Shown here piece by piece: positions 5,482 through 11,620 of a DNA stretch of 11,620 bases (positions within the stretch are counted from its first letter, which is position 1; each line of letters opens with the position of its first letter). The position numbers were made by a program, and so were the translations under genes. The DNA lies in the NCBI GenBank assembly GCA_041936745.1, contig JBHGWS010000018.1:1-11620 (forward strand). The letters are read 5' to 3'. Under the pieces are notes generated by a model. It was not told where the DNA came from and did not search any database. It saw only the letters and a list, made by a program, of their open reading frames with translations. This DNA is from Darwinibacter acetoxidans_A. GTDB taxonomy: Bacteria > Bacillota > Limnochordia > Darwinibacteriales > Darwinibacteriaceae.

Positions 5482-6911
5482 GAGAGGAATGCGGCGTGTT
5501 TGGGGTGTGGGGCCATCCCGACAGCGCTCAAATTGCCTACTACGCTCTGCACAGCCTCCAGCATCGGGGCCAGGAAGGCACGGGCATAGTAGTCACCGAC
5601 GGAGATTCCCTTAAAATTCGCAAAGGCGAAGGCTTAGTGACGGAAATCTTTACGCAAAAAGACATAGAAAAGCTGCAGGGACACGGAGCGATCGGCCATG
5701 TGCGTTATTCGCAGGACGGCAGGGACGGTTATGAAAATGTCCAACCTCTGCTTTTTGGCTCGCAGACGGGGAGCCTGGCGGTCTGCCATAACGGCAGTCT
5801 AATAAACGCTGATGCTTTACGGTTTCATTTGGAAAACCAAGGCAGTATTTTTCAAACAGACTCAGATGCTGAAATCCTGGCCCACTTAACTAAAAGGGGC
5901 GGGGCCATCCCCTTTCGGGAGCGGCTTAAGAACGCCCTGCAGCTTTTAAAAGGCTCTTATGCATTTTTACTTCTGACTGAAACCGAATTGTATGCCGCCT
6001 TAGATCCGAACGGGCTGCGCCCCCTTTGCTTAGGGCGTTTGGGCGAAGGGTATGTTGCGGCCTCGGAAACTTGTGCCTTTGATTTAATCGGCGCCGAATA
6101 CGAAAGAGATGTGCGGCCCGGCGAAATTGTCATTATCAGCGAAAAAGGCATCGAAACTGAAATGATAGGTGAAACCCCGCCGCCCGCTTTATGTGCCATG
6201 GAATATATTTATTTTTCCCGGCCCGACAGCAACATCAGGGGCCTGAATGTGCATACGGCCCGGAAAAAGATGGGGAAAGCGTTGGCCAAAGAACACCCCA
6301 TCGAGGCGGATGTGGTGACGGGTGTGCCCGATTCCAGTTTATCCGCGGCCATCGGTTATGCGGAAGAATTAGGGCTGCCTTACGAATTGGGGTTAATTAA
6401 AAGCCGTTATATCGGCCGTACCTTTATCGAACCGTCCCAGTCTTTAAGGGAGCAGGGAGTTAAATTAAAGCTCTCCGCCGTACACGGCGTCGTTGAAGGC
6501 AAAAGAGTTATTATGGTGGACGATTCTTTCGTGCGGGGTACCACGAGCCGCCGCATAACTAAGATGCTGAAAGAAGCGGGGGCTTTGGAAGTGCATGTTT
6601 TAATCGCCGCACCGCCCATTAAATACCCCTGCTATTACGGCATGAGCAGTGTCAATACAACTGAGCTGCCCGCGGCTTCCCTGAGCATTAGTGAAATTAG
6701 GGAAATGATCGGTGCCGATTCTTTAAACTTCTTGAGTGAAGAAAAAACAAGGGAGATCTTAGGGATCCCGGGCCTGAATTTTAACGGGGGGCTCTGCCTG
6801 GCTTGTTTTGGCGGCAGCTACCCCACGGAGATTAACTCGAAAGGAGCAGGGACGTGTCGGAAGCCTACAGAAAAGCGGGAGTCGATTTACAGGCGGGCTA
6901 CGAAACAGTAA
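5457..6911 (+). CDS. purF: Amidophosphoribosyltransferase PurF
   Basis: PurF makes 5-phosphoribosylamine from PRPP and glutamine, the committed first step. I choose GTG at 5457 (484 residues): AAAGGGG (5443-5449) lies seven bases before it, and the resulting 11-residue propeptide places the catalytic cysteine at position 12 (EECGVFG), as in the processed B. subtilis enzyme. A TTG at 5439 would add six residues. The N-terminal glutaminase domain has LQHRGQEG and HNGSL. The C-terminal phosphoribosyltransferase domain has the PRPP loop VIMVDDSFVRGTTS (351-364). Cys246, Cys392, Cys447 and Cys450 (CLAC) match the 4Fe-4S ligands of the B. subtilis type. The glutamine-loop region reads RYSQDGRDGY where TAG-type sequence is usual. 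The gene overlaps purL by 25 bp and purM by 58 bp. Confidence 0.96.
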   Translation: MFTADKKLREECGVFGVWGHPDSAQIAYYALHSLQHRGQEGTGIVVTDGDSLKIRKGEGLVTEIFTQKDIEKLQGHGAIGHVRYSQDGRDGYENVQPLLFGSQTGSLAVCHNGSLINADALRFHLENQGSIFQTDSDAEILAHLTKRGGAIPFRERLKNALQLLKGSYAFLLLTETELYAALDPNGLRPLCLGRLGEGYVAASETCAFDLIGAEYERDVRPGEIVIISEKGIETEMIGETPPPALCAMEYIYFSRPDSNIRGLNVHTARKKMGKALAKEHPIEADVVTGVPDSSLSAAIGYAEELGLPYELGLIKSRYIGRTFIEPSQSLREQGVKLKLSAVHGVVEGKRVIMVDDSFVRGTTSRRITKMLKEAGALEVHVLIAAPPIKYPCYYGMSSVNTTELPAASLSISEIREMIGADSLNFLSEEKTREILGIPGLNFNGGLCLACFGGSYPTEINSKGAGTCRKPTEKRESIYRRATKQ

Positions 6912-7879
6912 GGCGCCTTAAAAAACATGTGGCGAAGACCGCCCGCTTGGGGGTCAGCGGAGCTTTAGGCGGGTTTGGCGGCCTCTTTGACTTAAGCAGC
7001 CTTAATTTAAAAAACCCCGTTTTAGTCGCGGGGACTGACGGCGTTGGTACAAAAATTTTAATTGCCTTTTTAATGGATAAACACGATACCATCGGCATAG
7101 ATGCTGTTGCCATGTGCGTTAACGATGTAGTGGTCCAGGGGGCGGAACCTTTATTTTTCCTCGATTATATTGCCTGCGGCAAAACTGATCCGGCCAAGAT
7201 CGAAAAAATAGTTGCGGGTATCGCCGAAGGCTGCCAGCAGGCCGGCTGTGCTTTAATTGGCGGTGAAACGGCGGAAATGCCCGGCCTTTATCAGCCGGAA
7301 GAATACGATTTAGCCGGCTTTGCCGTCGGTGCCTGTGAAAAAGATCAGCTGATCGATAATGCAGAAATTAAAGCCGGCGATGTACTGATCGGCCTTGCCT
7401 CCAACGGGCTCCACAGCAACGGTTTTTCTTTGGTCCGCAGAATCCTTTTTGAAAAGCAGGGCCTGCAAGTACATGATTACGTGCCTGAATTAGGCTCGAC
7501 GCTCGGTGAAGAACTGCTGAAACCGACTAAAATTTATGTCTCTTCGCTTTTAACTGCGATGCGCAAGTTTCAAATCAAGGGAGCCGCCCATATAACGGGG
7601 GGCGGTTTTATAGAAAACATTCCCCGCATGCTGCCTTCTTCTTTGGGTGCAGTCATTGCAGAAGACTCTTTTTTGGTGCCGCCTATCTTTGATCTTCTCC
7701 AGTCGCTTGGCCAACTTTCTGCGGCCGAAATGTACAACGTCTTCAATATGGGTATCGGTATGGCGGTAGCCGTGGCGGAGAGAGACGCTTCAAATGTTTT
7801 AGAACACTTTCTGGCTTCAGGCGAAAAGGCAGTTATTTTAGGCGAAGTGACAGAAGAAGAAGGGGTTCGGTTTGCATGA
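6854..7879 (+). CDS. purM: Phosphoribosylformylglycinamidine cyclo-ligase (AIR synthetase) PurM
   Basis: PurM closes the imidazole ring, turning FGAM into AIR with ATP (step 5). The 341-residue length is normal for the family. Motifs visible are AGTDGVGTK (59-67), CVNDVVVQGAEPLFFLDY (88-105), IGGETAEMPGLY (about 135-146), the SNGLHSNG segment near 180, and FNMGIGM (about 295-301). It shares its fold with the halves of PurL. The start is GTG at 6854, seven bases after GGAG (6843-6846). This ribosome binding site lies inside purF, and the two genes overlap by 58 bp in different frames, suggesting coupled translation. The TGA stop shares ATGA with the purN start. Confidence 0.97.
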   Translation: MSEAYRKAGVDLQAGYETVRRLKKHVAKTARLGVSGALGGFGGLFDLSSLNLKNPVLVAGTDGVGTKILIAFLMDKHDTIGIDAVAMCVNDVVVQGAEPLFFLDYIACGKTDPAKIEKIVAGIAEGCQQAGCALIGGETAEMPGLYQPEEYDLAGFAVGACEKDQLIDNAEIKAGDVLIGLASNGLHSNGFSLVRRILFEKQGLQVHDYVPELGSTLGEELLKPTKIYVSSLLTAMRKFQIKGAAHITGGGFIENIPRMLPSSLGAVIAEDSFLVPPIFDLLQSLGQLSAAEMYNVFNMGIGMAVAVAERDASNVLEHFLASGEKAVILGEVTEEEGVRFA

Positions 7880-8460
7880 CAAAGATTGCGGTTTTCGCCT
7901 CCGGCAGCGGCTCTAACTTAGAAGCACTCTTGCAGGCGGTTAAGGCTGGGCGGCTTGCGGCCAAAATTGAGTTGGTCGTCTGCGATAAACCCGGTGCTTA
8001 CTGTTTAAAAAGAGCAGCTTTGTGGGGTGTACCTTATCTTGTTTTTGATCCTGCCGGTTTTGCGAGCAAAGCTGGTTACGAAAAATTGATTTGGGAAACG
8101 TTAAAACCTTTGGGCGTGCAGTATTTAATCTTAGCGGGCTATCTGCGCCTGATCGGCCCTACCCTTTTAGAGCGCTATCCTAAGCGGATAATTAATATTC
8201 ATCCTTCTTTACTGCCCCAATTTCCGGGCCTTGATGCCATCGGACAGGCCCTTGCCGCCGGAGTCAATGAAAGCGGAGTCACGATCCACTATGTTGATCA
8301 AGGGATCGATACGGGGCCCATTATTGCCCAAAAAAAGGTTGTTTTAAGCCCCGCTGAGACCAGGGCGAGTTTAGAAGCAAAGATTCACAGATTGGAGCAC
8401 CGTTTGTATCCGGAAGTTTTACAGAGAATCTTCCAAAGCGAAGGGGGAGAACTATGTTAA
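7876..8460 (+). CDS. purN: Phosphoribosylglycinamide formyltransferase PurN
   Basis: PurN transfers a formyl group from 10-formyltetrahydrofolate to GAR, giving FGAR (step 3). The 194-residue protein has the phosphate-binding SGSGSNL (9-15), the LAGYLRLIG stretch (87-95), the catalytic NIHPSLLP with Asn107 and His109, and Asp145 in DQGIDTGPII. All three catalytic residues of the family are therefore present. It starts at ATG 7876 in an ATGA overlap with purM; AAGGGG at 7860-7865 is the likely ribosome binding site. Its stop overlaps the first bases of purH. The presence of PurN means this step uses a folate cofactor; no formate-dependent PurT is seen here. Confidence 0.97.
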   Translation: MTKIAVFASGSGSNLEALLQAVKAGRLAAKIELVVCDKPGAYCLKRAALWGVPYLVFDPAGFASKAGYEKLIWETLKPLGVQYLILAGYLRLIGPTLLERYPKRIINIHPSLLPQFPGLDAIGQALAAGVNESGVTIHYVDQGIDTGPIIAQKKVVLSPAETRASLEAKIHRLEHRLYPEVLQRIFQSEGGELC

Positions 8461-9977
8461 AAAGAGCTTTAATCAGCGTTTCCGATAAAACAGGCATTGT
8501 TGAATTTGCCCGCGGTTTACTTGCACTCGATTTTGAAATCATTTCGACGGGGGGTACTTACAAAGCGCTGCGGGAGGCGGGTGTTGAAGCAACGGAAGTA
8601 AGTGAAGTCACCGGCTTTCCGGAGATCTTGGGGGGCAGGGTGAAAACACTGCATCCTAAAGTACATGGGGGGCTTTTGGCTGAGCCGGACAATGCGGAGC
8701 ATAGGGAAGATCTGCAGGAACAAAAAATAGTGCCAATCTCGCTTGTCGCCGTCAACTTATATCCCTTTGCCGCGGTTACTTGTGAAAAAGGCGTGACTGA
8801 AGCTGAGGCATTGGAAAACATAGATATTGGAGGCCCGGCAATGCTGCGGGCCGCAGCCAAGAATTATAAGCAGGTTACTGTGGTCGTTGATCCTCGGGAT
8901 TACGATTCGGTTTTAGAACAGCTAAAAGAAGGCCGAATTGACCGGGCGGCCCGGCGCAGGTTGGCTGCCAAGGTGTTTCAACACACCGCGGCTTACGATT
9001 GTTTAATCGCCCAATATTTAACCGAAGAGGCGTTTCCCAAAAAGCTTACCTTAACCTACGAACTACAGCAAAATTTACGTTACGGGGAAAACCCCCACCA
9101 AAAAGCGGCTTTCTACCGCCGGGTACCAAAGGTGCCCGCCTCACTGCCGGCAGCGATCCAGCTGCAGGGCAAGGAACTTTCTTACAACAACATTAACGAT
9201 GTCAGCGCGGCGCTGGCGATAGTTAGGGAATTTTCTAAACCGGCGGCCGTGGCTGTAAAACATACAAACCCCTGCGGCGTGGGTGTGGGCGTATCCTTGG
9301 AGGAGGCGTTCGGTAAAGCATTCGCCAGCGATCCCGTTTCCATTTTCGGCGGGGTGGTGGCATTTAACCGGCAGATAGATTTAGCGGTGGCTAAGAGGCT
9401 CCACGAGATCTTTTTAGAGATTGTGCTGGCGCCCTCTTTCGCGCCGGAGGCACTTGAGCTTTTAGGCAACAAAAAGAACCTGCGCCTTTTGACGCTGCCT
9501 ACAGGTGAAGCGAAAGCCGTTGATTATCAATTAACCTCTTTACCGGGCGGCCTTTTGATCCAAGAACAGGATCATTATTCGCTGGCCGACGCCAAGCTCA
9601 CCGTAGTCACGGAGCGGGAGCCGACGGAAGAAGAATGGCGGGCCTTGGAGTTCGGCTGGAAGGTCGTTAAGCACGTCAAATCCAACGCCATTGTGGTGAG
9701 CTCGGCGGAGATGACCTTGGGTGTTGGGGCGGGCCAGATGAACCGAGTTGGTGCGGCTGCCATTGCACTGGAGCAGGCAGGCGATTTAGCGAAGGGAGCC
9801 GCTTTAGCGTCTGATGCCTTCTTCCCCATGGATGATACTGTGGCATTGGCCGCGCAGGCCGGCATTTCAGCCATAATCCAACCGGGGGGCTCTATCCGCG
9901 ATGAGGATTCTATTAAAAAAGCCAACGAACACAACGTGGCGATGGTCTTTACCGGCGTCCGTCATTTCAAGCATTAA
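8454..9977 (+). CDS. purH: Bifunctional AICAR formyltransferase / IMP cyclohydrolase PurH
   Basis: PurH carries out the last two steps: formylation of AICAR with 10-formyltetrahydrofolate, then ring closure to IMP. The N-terminal MGS-like cyclohydrolase domain shows ISVSDKTG (7-14), STGGT (31-35), GGRVKTLHPKVHGG (60-73) and NIDIGGPAMLRAAAKN (122-137). The C-terminal formyltransferase domain shows LRYGENPHQ (near 206-214), KHTNPCG with the Lys269-His270 catalytic pair, DAFFPMDD, and the typical C-terminus TGVRHFKH. The length of 507 residues is close to bacterial homologues. A purine-rich ribosome binding site (8441-8449) precedes the ATG, which overlaps the end of purN by 7 bp. No truncation or frameshift is seen. 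Confidence 0.98.
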   Translation: MLKRALISVSDKTGIVEFARGLLALDFEIISTGGTYKALREAGVEATEVSEVTGFPEILGGRVKTLHPKVHGGLLAEPDNAEHREDLQEQKIVPISLVAVNLYPFAAVTCEKGVTEAEALENIDIGGPAMLRAAAKNYKQVTVVVDPRDYDSVLEQLKEGRIDRAARRRLAAKVFQHTAAYDCLIAQYLTEEAFPKKLTLTYELQQNLRYGENPHQKAAFYRRVPKVPASLPAAIQLQGKELSYNNINDVSAALAIVREFSKPAAVAVKHTNPCGVGVGVSLEEAFGKAFASDPVSIFGGVVAFNRQIDLAVAKRLHEIFLEIVLAPSFAPEALELLGNKKNLRLLTLPTGEAKAVDYQLTSLPGGLLIQEQDHYSLADAKLTVVTEREPTEEEWRALEFGWKVVKHVKSNAIVVSSAEMTLGVGAGQMNRVGAAAIALEQAGDLAKGAALASDAFFPMDDTVALAAQAGISAIIQPGGSIRDEDSIKKANEHNVAMVFTGVRHFKH

Positions 9978-10000
9978 TATTTCAGGGGAGCGATCGATCA

Positions 10001-11254
10001 ATGAGAGTGTTAGTAGTGGGGCGCGGCGGCAGGGAACATGCCCTGGCGGAAAAGATTAAGGCCAGCCCTTTAGTCCGGGAAGTTTTTGTCGCGCCGGGCA
10101 ATCCCGGTATGCAAAAGGTTGCTCAACTTTTGCCCCTGCAAGAAGGCGATCATCAGGCTTTAAGTGAATTTGTACTCGAAAACAAGATCGACCTTGTAAT
10201 AATCGGGCCCGAGAAGCCCCTTACAGACGGTTTAACCGATAGGTTACTTGCGAGCGGGGCGGCGGTTTTTGCCCCTACGCAGGCAGCGGCGGAAATTGAG
10301 GGCAGCAAGTCCTTTGCTAAAGAGTTAATGAAAAAATATGGGATACCTACTGCGGATTACGATGTCTTTGCCGATTATTGGGCGGCGGCAAAGTTTGTCA
10401 AACAAAAAGGCGCCCCCATTGTGATCAAGGCAGATGGTTTAGCCGCAGGCAAAGGCGTGGTTGTAGCCCAAACCGAAGCAGAAGCCTTAGGCGCGCTGCG
10501 GGAGATGCTTGTGGAAAAAAGATTCGGCAGAGCTTCCGCCAAAGTAGTGATAGAGGAATTTTTAGTGGGCGAAGAGTATTCCTTGATGGCCTTAGTGCAC
10601 GGGGAAACGGTCATCCCCTTGGCCGCCGCCCAGGATCATAAAAGGGCTTATGATGGCGATGAAGGGCCTAACACAGGGGGGATGGGCGCTTATTCACCCC
10701 TGCCGCAGTTTGAGCCGCAAGTTATAGGCCAAGCCGTACAAACTGTTCTTTTGCCTACCGCAAAGGCTTTGGTCAAAGAAGGGCGGCCCTTTACGGGTGT
10801 GTTATATGCGGGGCTGATGCAGACTGATACGGGGCCTAAGGTGATTGAATTTAACGCCCGCTTTGGCGATCCGGAAACTCAGGTGGTTTTACCCCGCATG
10901 GAATCAGATCTAATCGCTGTTATTTTAGAACTTCTGCGGGGCGGCACCCCGAAGATTACCTGGAGCGATCAGGCGGTCTTAGGCGTTGTCGTGGCCGACC
11001 GCGGTTATCCCCGGCAGAGTTTCCCCGGTGCCGTTTTAGGCGATTTAAGCGAGCTTGAAGATCTGGCGCTCTATTTCAGCGGTGTCAGCTGCGATGAGCG
11101 GGGCGAGTATCTGACAACGGGCGGGCGCTCGTTTTTAGCCGCTGCTGCCGCGGACAGTGTCGCAGAGGCACAGCAAAAAGTATATTCCCGCCTAAAGAGG
11201 CTCCGCTGCCCTGATGTTTTTTACCGTAAAGATATTGGTAATAATGCCCTTTGA
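10001..11254 (+). CDS. purD: Phosphoribosylamine-glycine ligase (GAR synthetase) PurD
   Basis: PurD joins glycine to 5-phosphoribosylamine with ATP (step 2). It is a 417-residue ATP-grasp enzyme of usual length. The N-terminal nucleotide-fold motif reads GRGGREHAL (7-15). Further motifs are GPEKPLTDGL, the ATP-binding KADGLAAGKGVVVA (from 143), IEEFLVGEEYS, DHKRAYDGDEGPNTGGMGAYSP (from 212), and the metal-binding FNARFGDPE (284-292). GGGGAG at 9985-9990 lies ten bases before the ATG, after a 23-bp gap from purH. This is the last gene of the operon, as in B. subtilis. The next coding signal is on the opposite strand. Confidence 0.97.
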   Translation: MRVLVVGRGGREHALAEKIKASPLVREVFVAPGNPGMQKVAQLLPLQEGDHQALSEFVLENKIDLVIIGPEKPLTDGLTDRLLASGAAVFAPTQAAAEIEGSKSFAKELMKKYGIPTADYDVFADYWAAAKFVKQKGAPIVIKADGLAAGKGVVVAQTEAEALGALREMLVEKRFGRASAKVVIEEFLVGEEYSLMALVHGETVIPLAAAQDHKRAYDGDEGPNTGGMGAYSPLPQFEPQVIGQAVQTVLLPTAKALVKEGRPFTGVLYAGLMQTDTGPKVIEFNARFGDPETQVVLPRMESDLIAVILELLRGGTPKITWSDQAVLGVVVADRGYPRQSFPGAVLGDLSELEDLALYFSGVSCDERGEYLTTGGRSFLAAAAADSVAEAQQKVYSRLKRLRCPDVFYRKDIGNNAL

Positions 11255-11326
11255 TTTAACCCAAATTTCGCAAGGCATCCTATTTTGTTTGACCGAATGA
11301 CGGATTTTTAGTGTAAGGGCTTTTTT
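11246..11326 (+). terminator. Weak candidate terminator of the pur operon
   Basis: GCCCTT at 11246-11251, inside the end of purD, can pair with AAGGGC at 11315-11320, which is followed directly by six T residues (11321-11326). The loop is 63 bases and holds a small CCG-AATGA-CGG hairpin followed by ATTTTT. The short stem and large loop make this a marginal call. I see no stronger plus-strand terminator between purD and 11422. Confidence 0.25.
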
Positions 11327-11424
11327 AAAGATTAACAGACTGCTGTTTGGCAATCTTCTGTAGCAGAATGTGGTGATTTGAGTTGGGGTTGCTTTGCTTC
11401 TGAGGTTTTGAAAACAGCAAAAAG
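11255..11424. other. Intergenic stretch after purD, no gene seen
   Basis: This AT-rich stretch lies between convergent genes. Apart from the weak terminator candidate at its left end and a loose inverted repeat (CTGCT at 11340-11344 with AGCAG at 11362-11366), I see no coding frame, promoter or RNA gene in it. Confidence 0.5.
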
Positions 11425-11442
11425 GCCGGTTATCTTTCCGGC
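11416..11442 (-). terminator. Intrinsic terminator of the convergent right-hand gene
   Basis: Read on the minus strand, GCCGG pairs with CCGGC (11438-11442 with 11425-11429) around an eight-base AT-rich loop, and the hairpin is followed by C and then five T residues. It sits about 20 bp beyond the stop codon of the partial minus-strand gene. The plus strand has no T run after this hairpin, so it works in the minus direction only. Confidence 0.7.
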
Positions 11443-11462
11443 GTGAAAATAGCCCCGGCAGC

Positions 11463-11620
11463 TCAGAAGGTTCCTATTGGAGAACAGGAATCGGCAACCT
11501 TAAATTTTGCCATATGTGCCGGTAAGGCCACCAAGACGGCAATCGCAGCTTTAACTGCCTTGCATGTTTGATTAACATTGCCGGGATGTTCAGCAGCAAT
11601 CTCTGCAGCTTTGGGATACT
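11463..11620 (-). CDS. C-terminal end of an unidentified protein (partial)
   Basis: A minus-strand frame is open from the right edge (first full codon at 11618) to a TGA at 11463-11465, giving 51 residues. The fragment starts YPKAAEIAAEHPG and ends VADSCSPIGTF. It is alanine- and lysine-rich in its first half, has two cysteines, and shows no membrane segment. I do not recognise a family. Support for it being real is its position: an intrinsic terminator in the same direction follows within about 20 bp. A 42-codon frame on the plus strand (GTG at 11443) overlaps it, but lacks a ribosome binding site. The gene is convergent with the pur operon and its start lies outside the window. Confidence 0.45.
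   Translation of the reverse strand, partial: YPKAAEIAAEHPGNVNQTCKAVKAAIAVLVALPAHMAKFKVADSCSPIGTF

Noticed and set aside
9575..9934. 119-codon minus-strand frame inside purH
   Set aside because: It is an antisense shadow of the conserved formyltransferase domain with no ribosome binding site or family resemblance.
11443..11571. 42-codon plus-strand frame starting at GTG 11443
   Set aside because: There is no ribosome binding site, it overlaps the better supported minus-strand gene tail, and its start touches that gene's terminator hairpin.

Overview
The window is mostly one chromosomal operon for de novo purine (IMP) synthesis, with the end of a CRISPR array and a cell-wall deacetylase on its left and the tail of an unidentified gene on its right. 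It looks like a member of the Bacillota, probably an anaerobic or clostridia-like lineage. The reasons are a guanine riboswitch with an intrinsic terminator, a PurR-type inverted box pair, strong AGGAGG-like ribosome binding sites, frequent TTG/GTG starts, a Bacillus-type PurF with propeptide and Fe-S cysteines, and a gene order matching Bacillus subtilis. The genus cannot be fixed from the sequence.

Layout. 1-155: leader-distal end of a CRISPR array with type I-E-like repeats (two intact repeats, one decayed terminal repeat, two 33-nt spacers); no cas genes are in view. 180-1004 (minus): secreted or membrane-anchored polysaccharide deacetylase. 1005-1427: intergenic control region holding, in order, an inverted PurBox-like pair, a sigma-A promoter, a guanine aptamer, a nested antiterminator and an intrinsic terminator. 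1428-11254 (plus): purE-purB-purL-purF-purM-purN-purH-purD, tightly packed with several overlaps. 11255-11620: a noncoding stretch with only a weak plus-strand terminator candidate, then a good minus-strand terminator serving a convergent gene that enters from the right edge.

The eight enzymes cover most of the route from PRPP to IMP: PurF (step 1), PurD (2), PurN (3), PurL (4), PurM (5), PurE (6), PurB (8) and PurH (9-10). Compared with the B. subtilis order purE-K-B-C-S-Q-L-F-M-N-H-D, this operon is collinear but lacks purK and the contiguous block purC-purS-purQ. PurL is the short form that normally needs PurS and PurQ for glutamine-derived ammonia, so those partners and a SAICAR synthetase must be encoded elsewhere or replaced. 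Control appears to be double: a PurR-like repressor at the promoter, and guanine-triggered premature termination in the leader RNA.

I found no clearly new biological system. The most useful leads are the missing purK/purCSQ block, the paired promoter and riboswitch control with a readable switching mechanism, an unusual glutamine-loop sequence in PurF, and the orphan CRISPR end.
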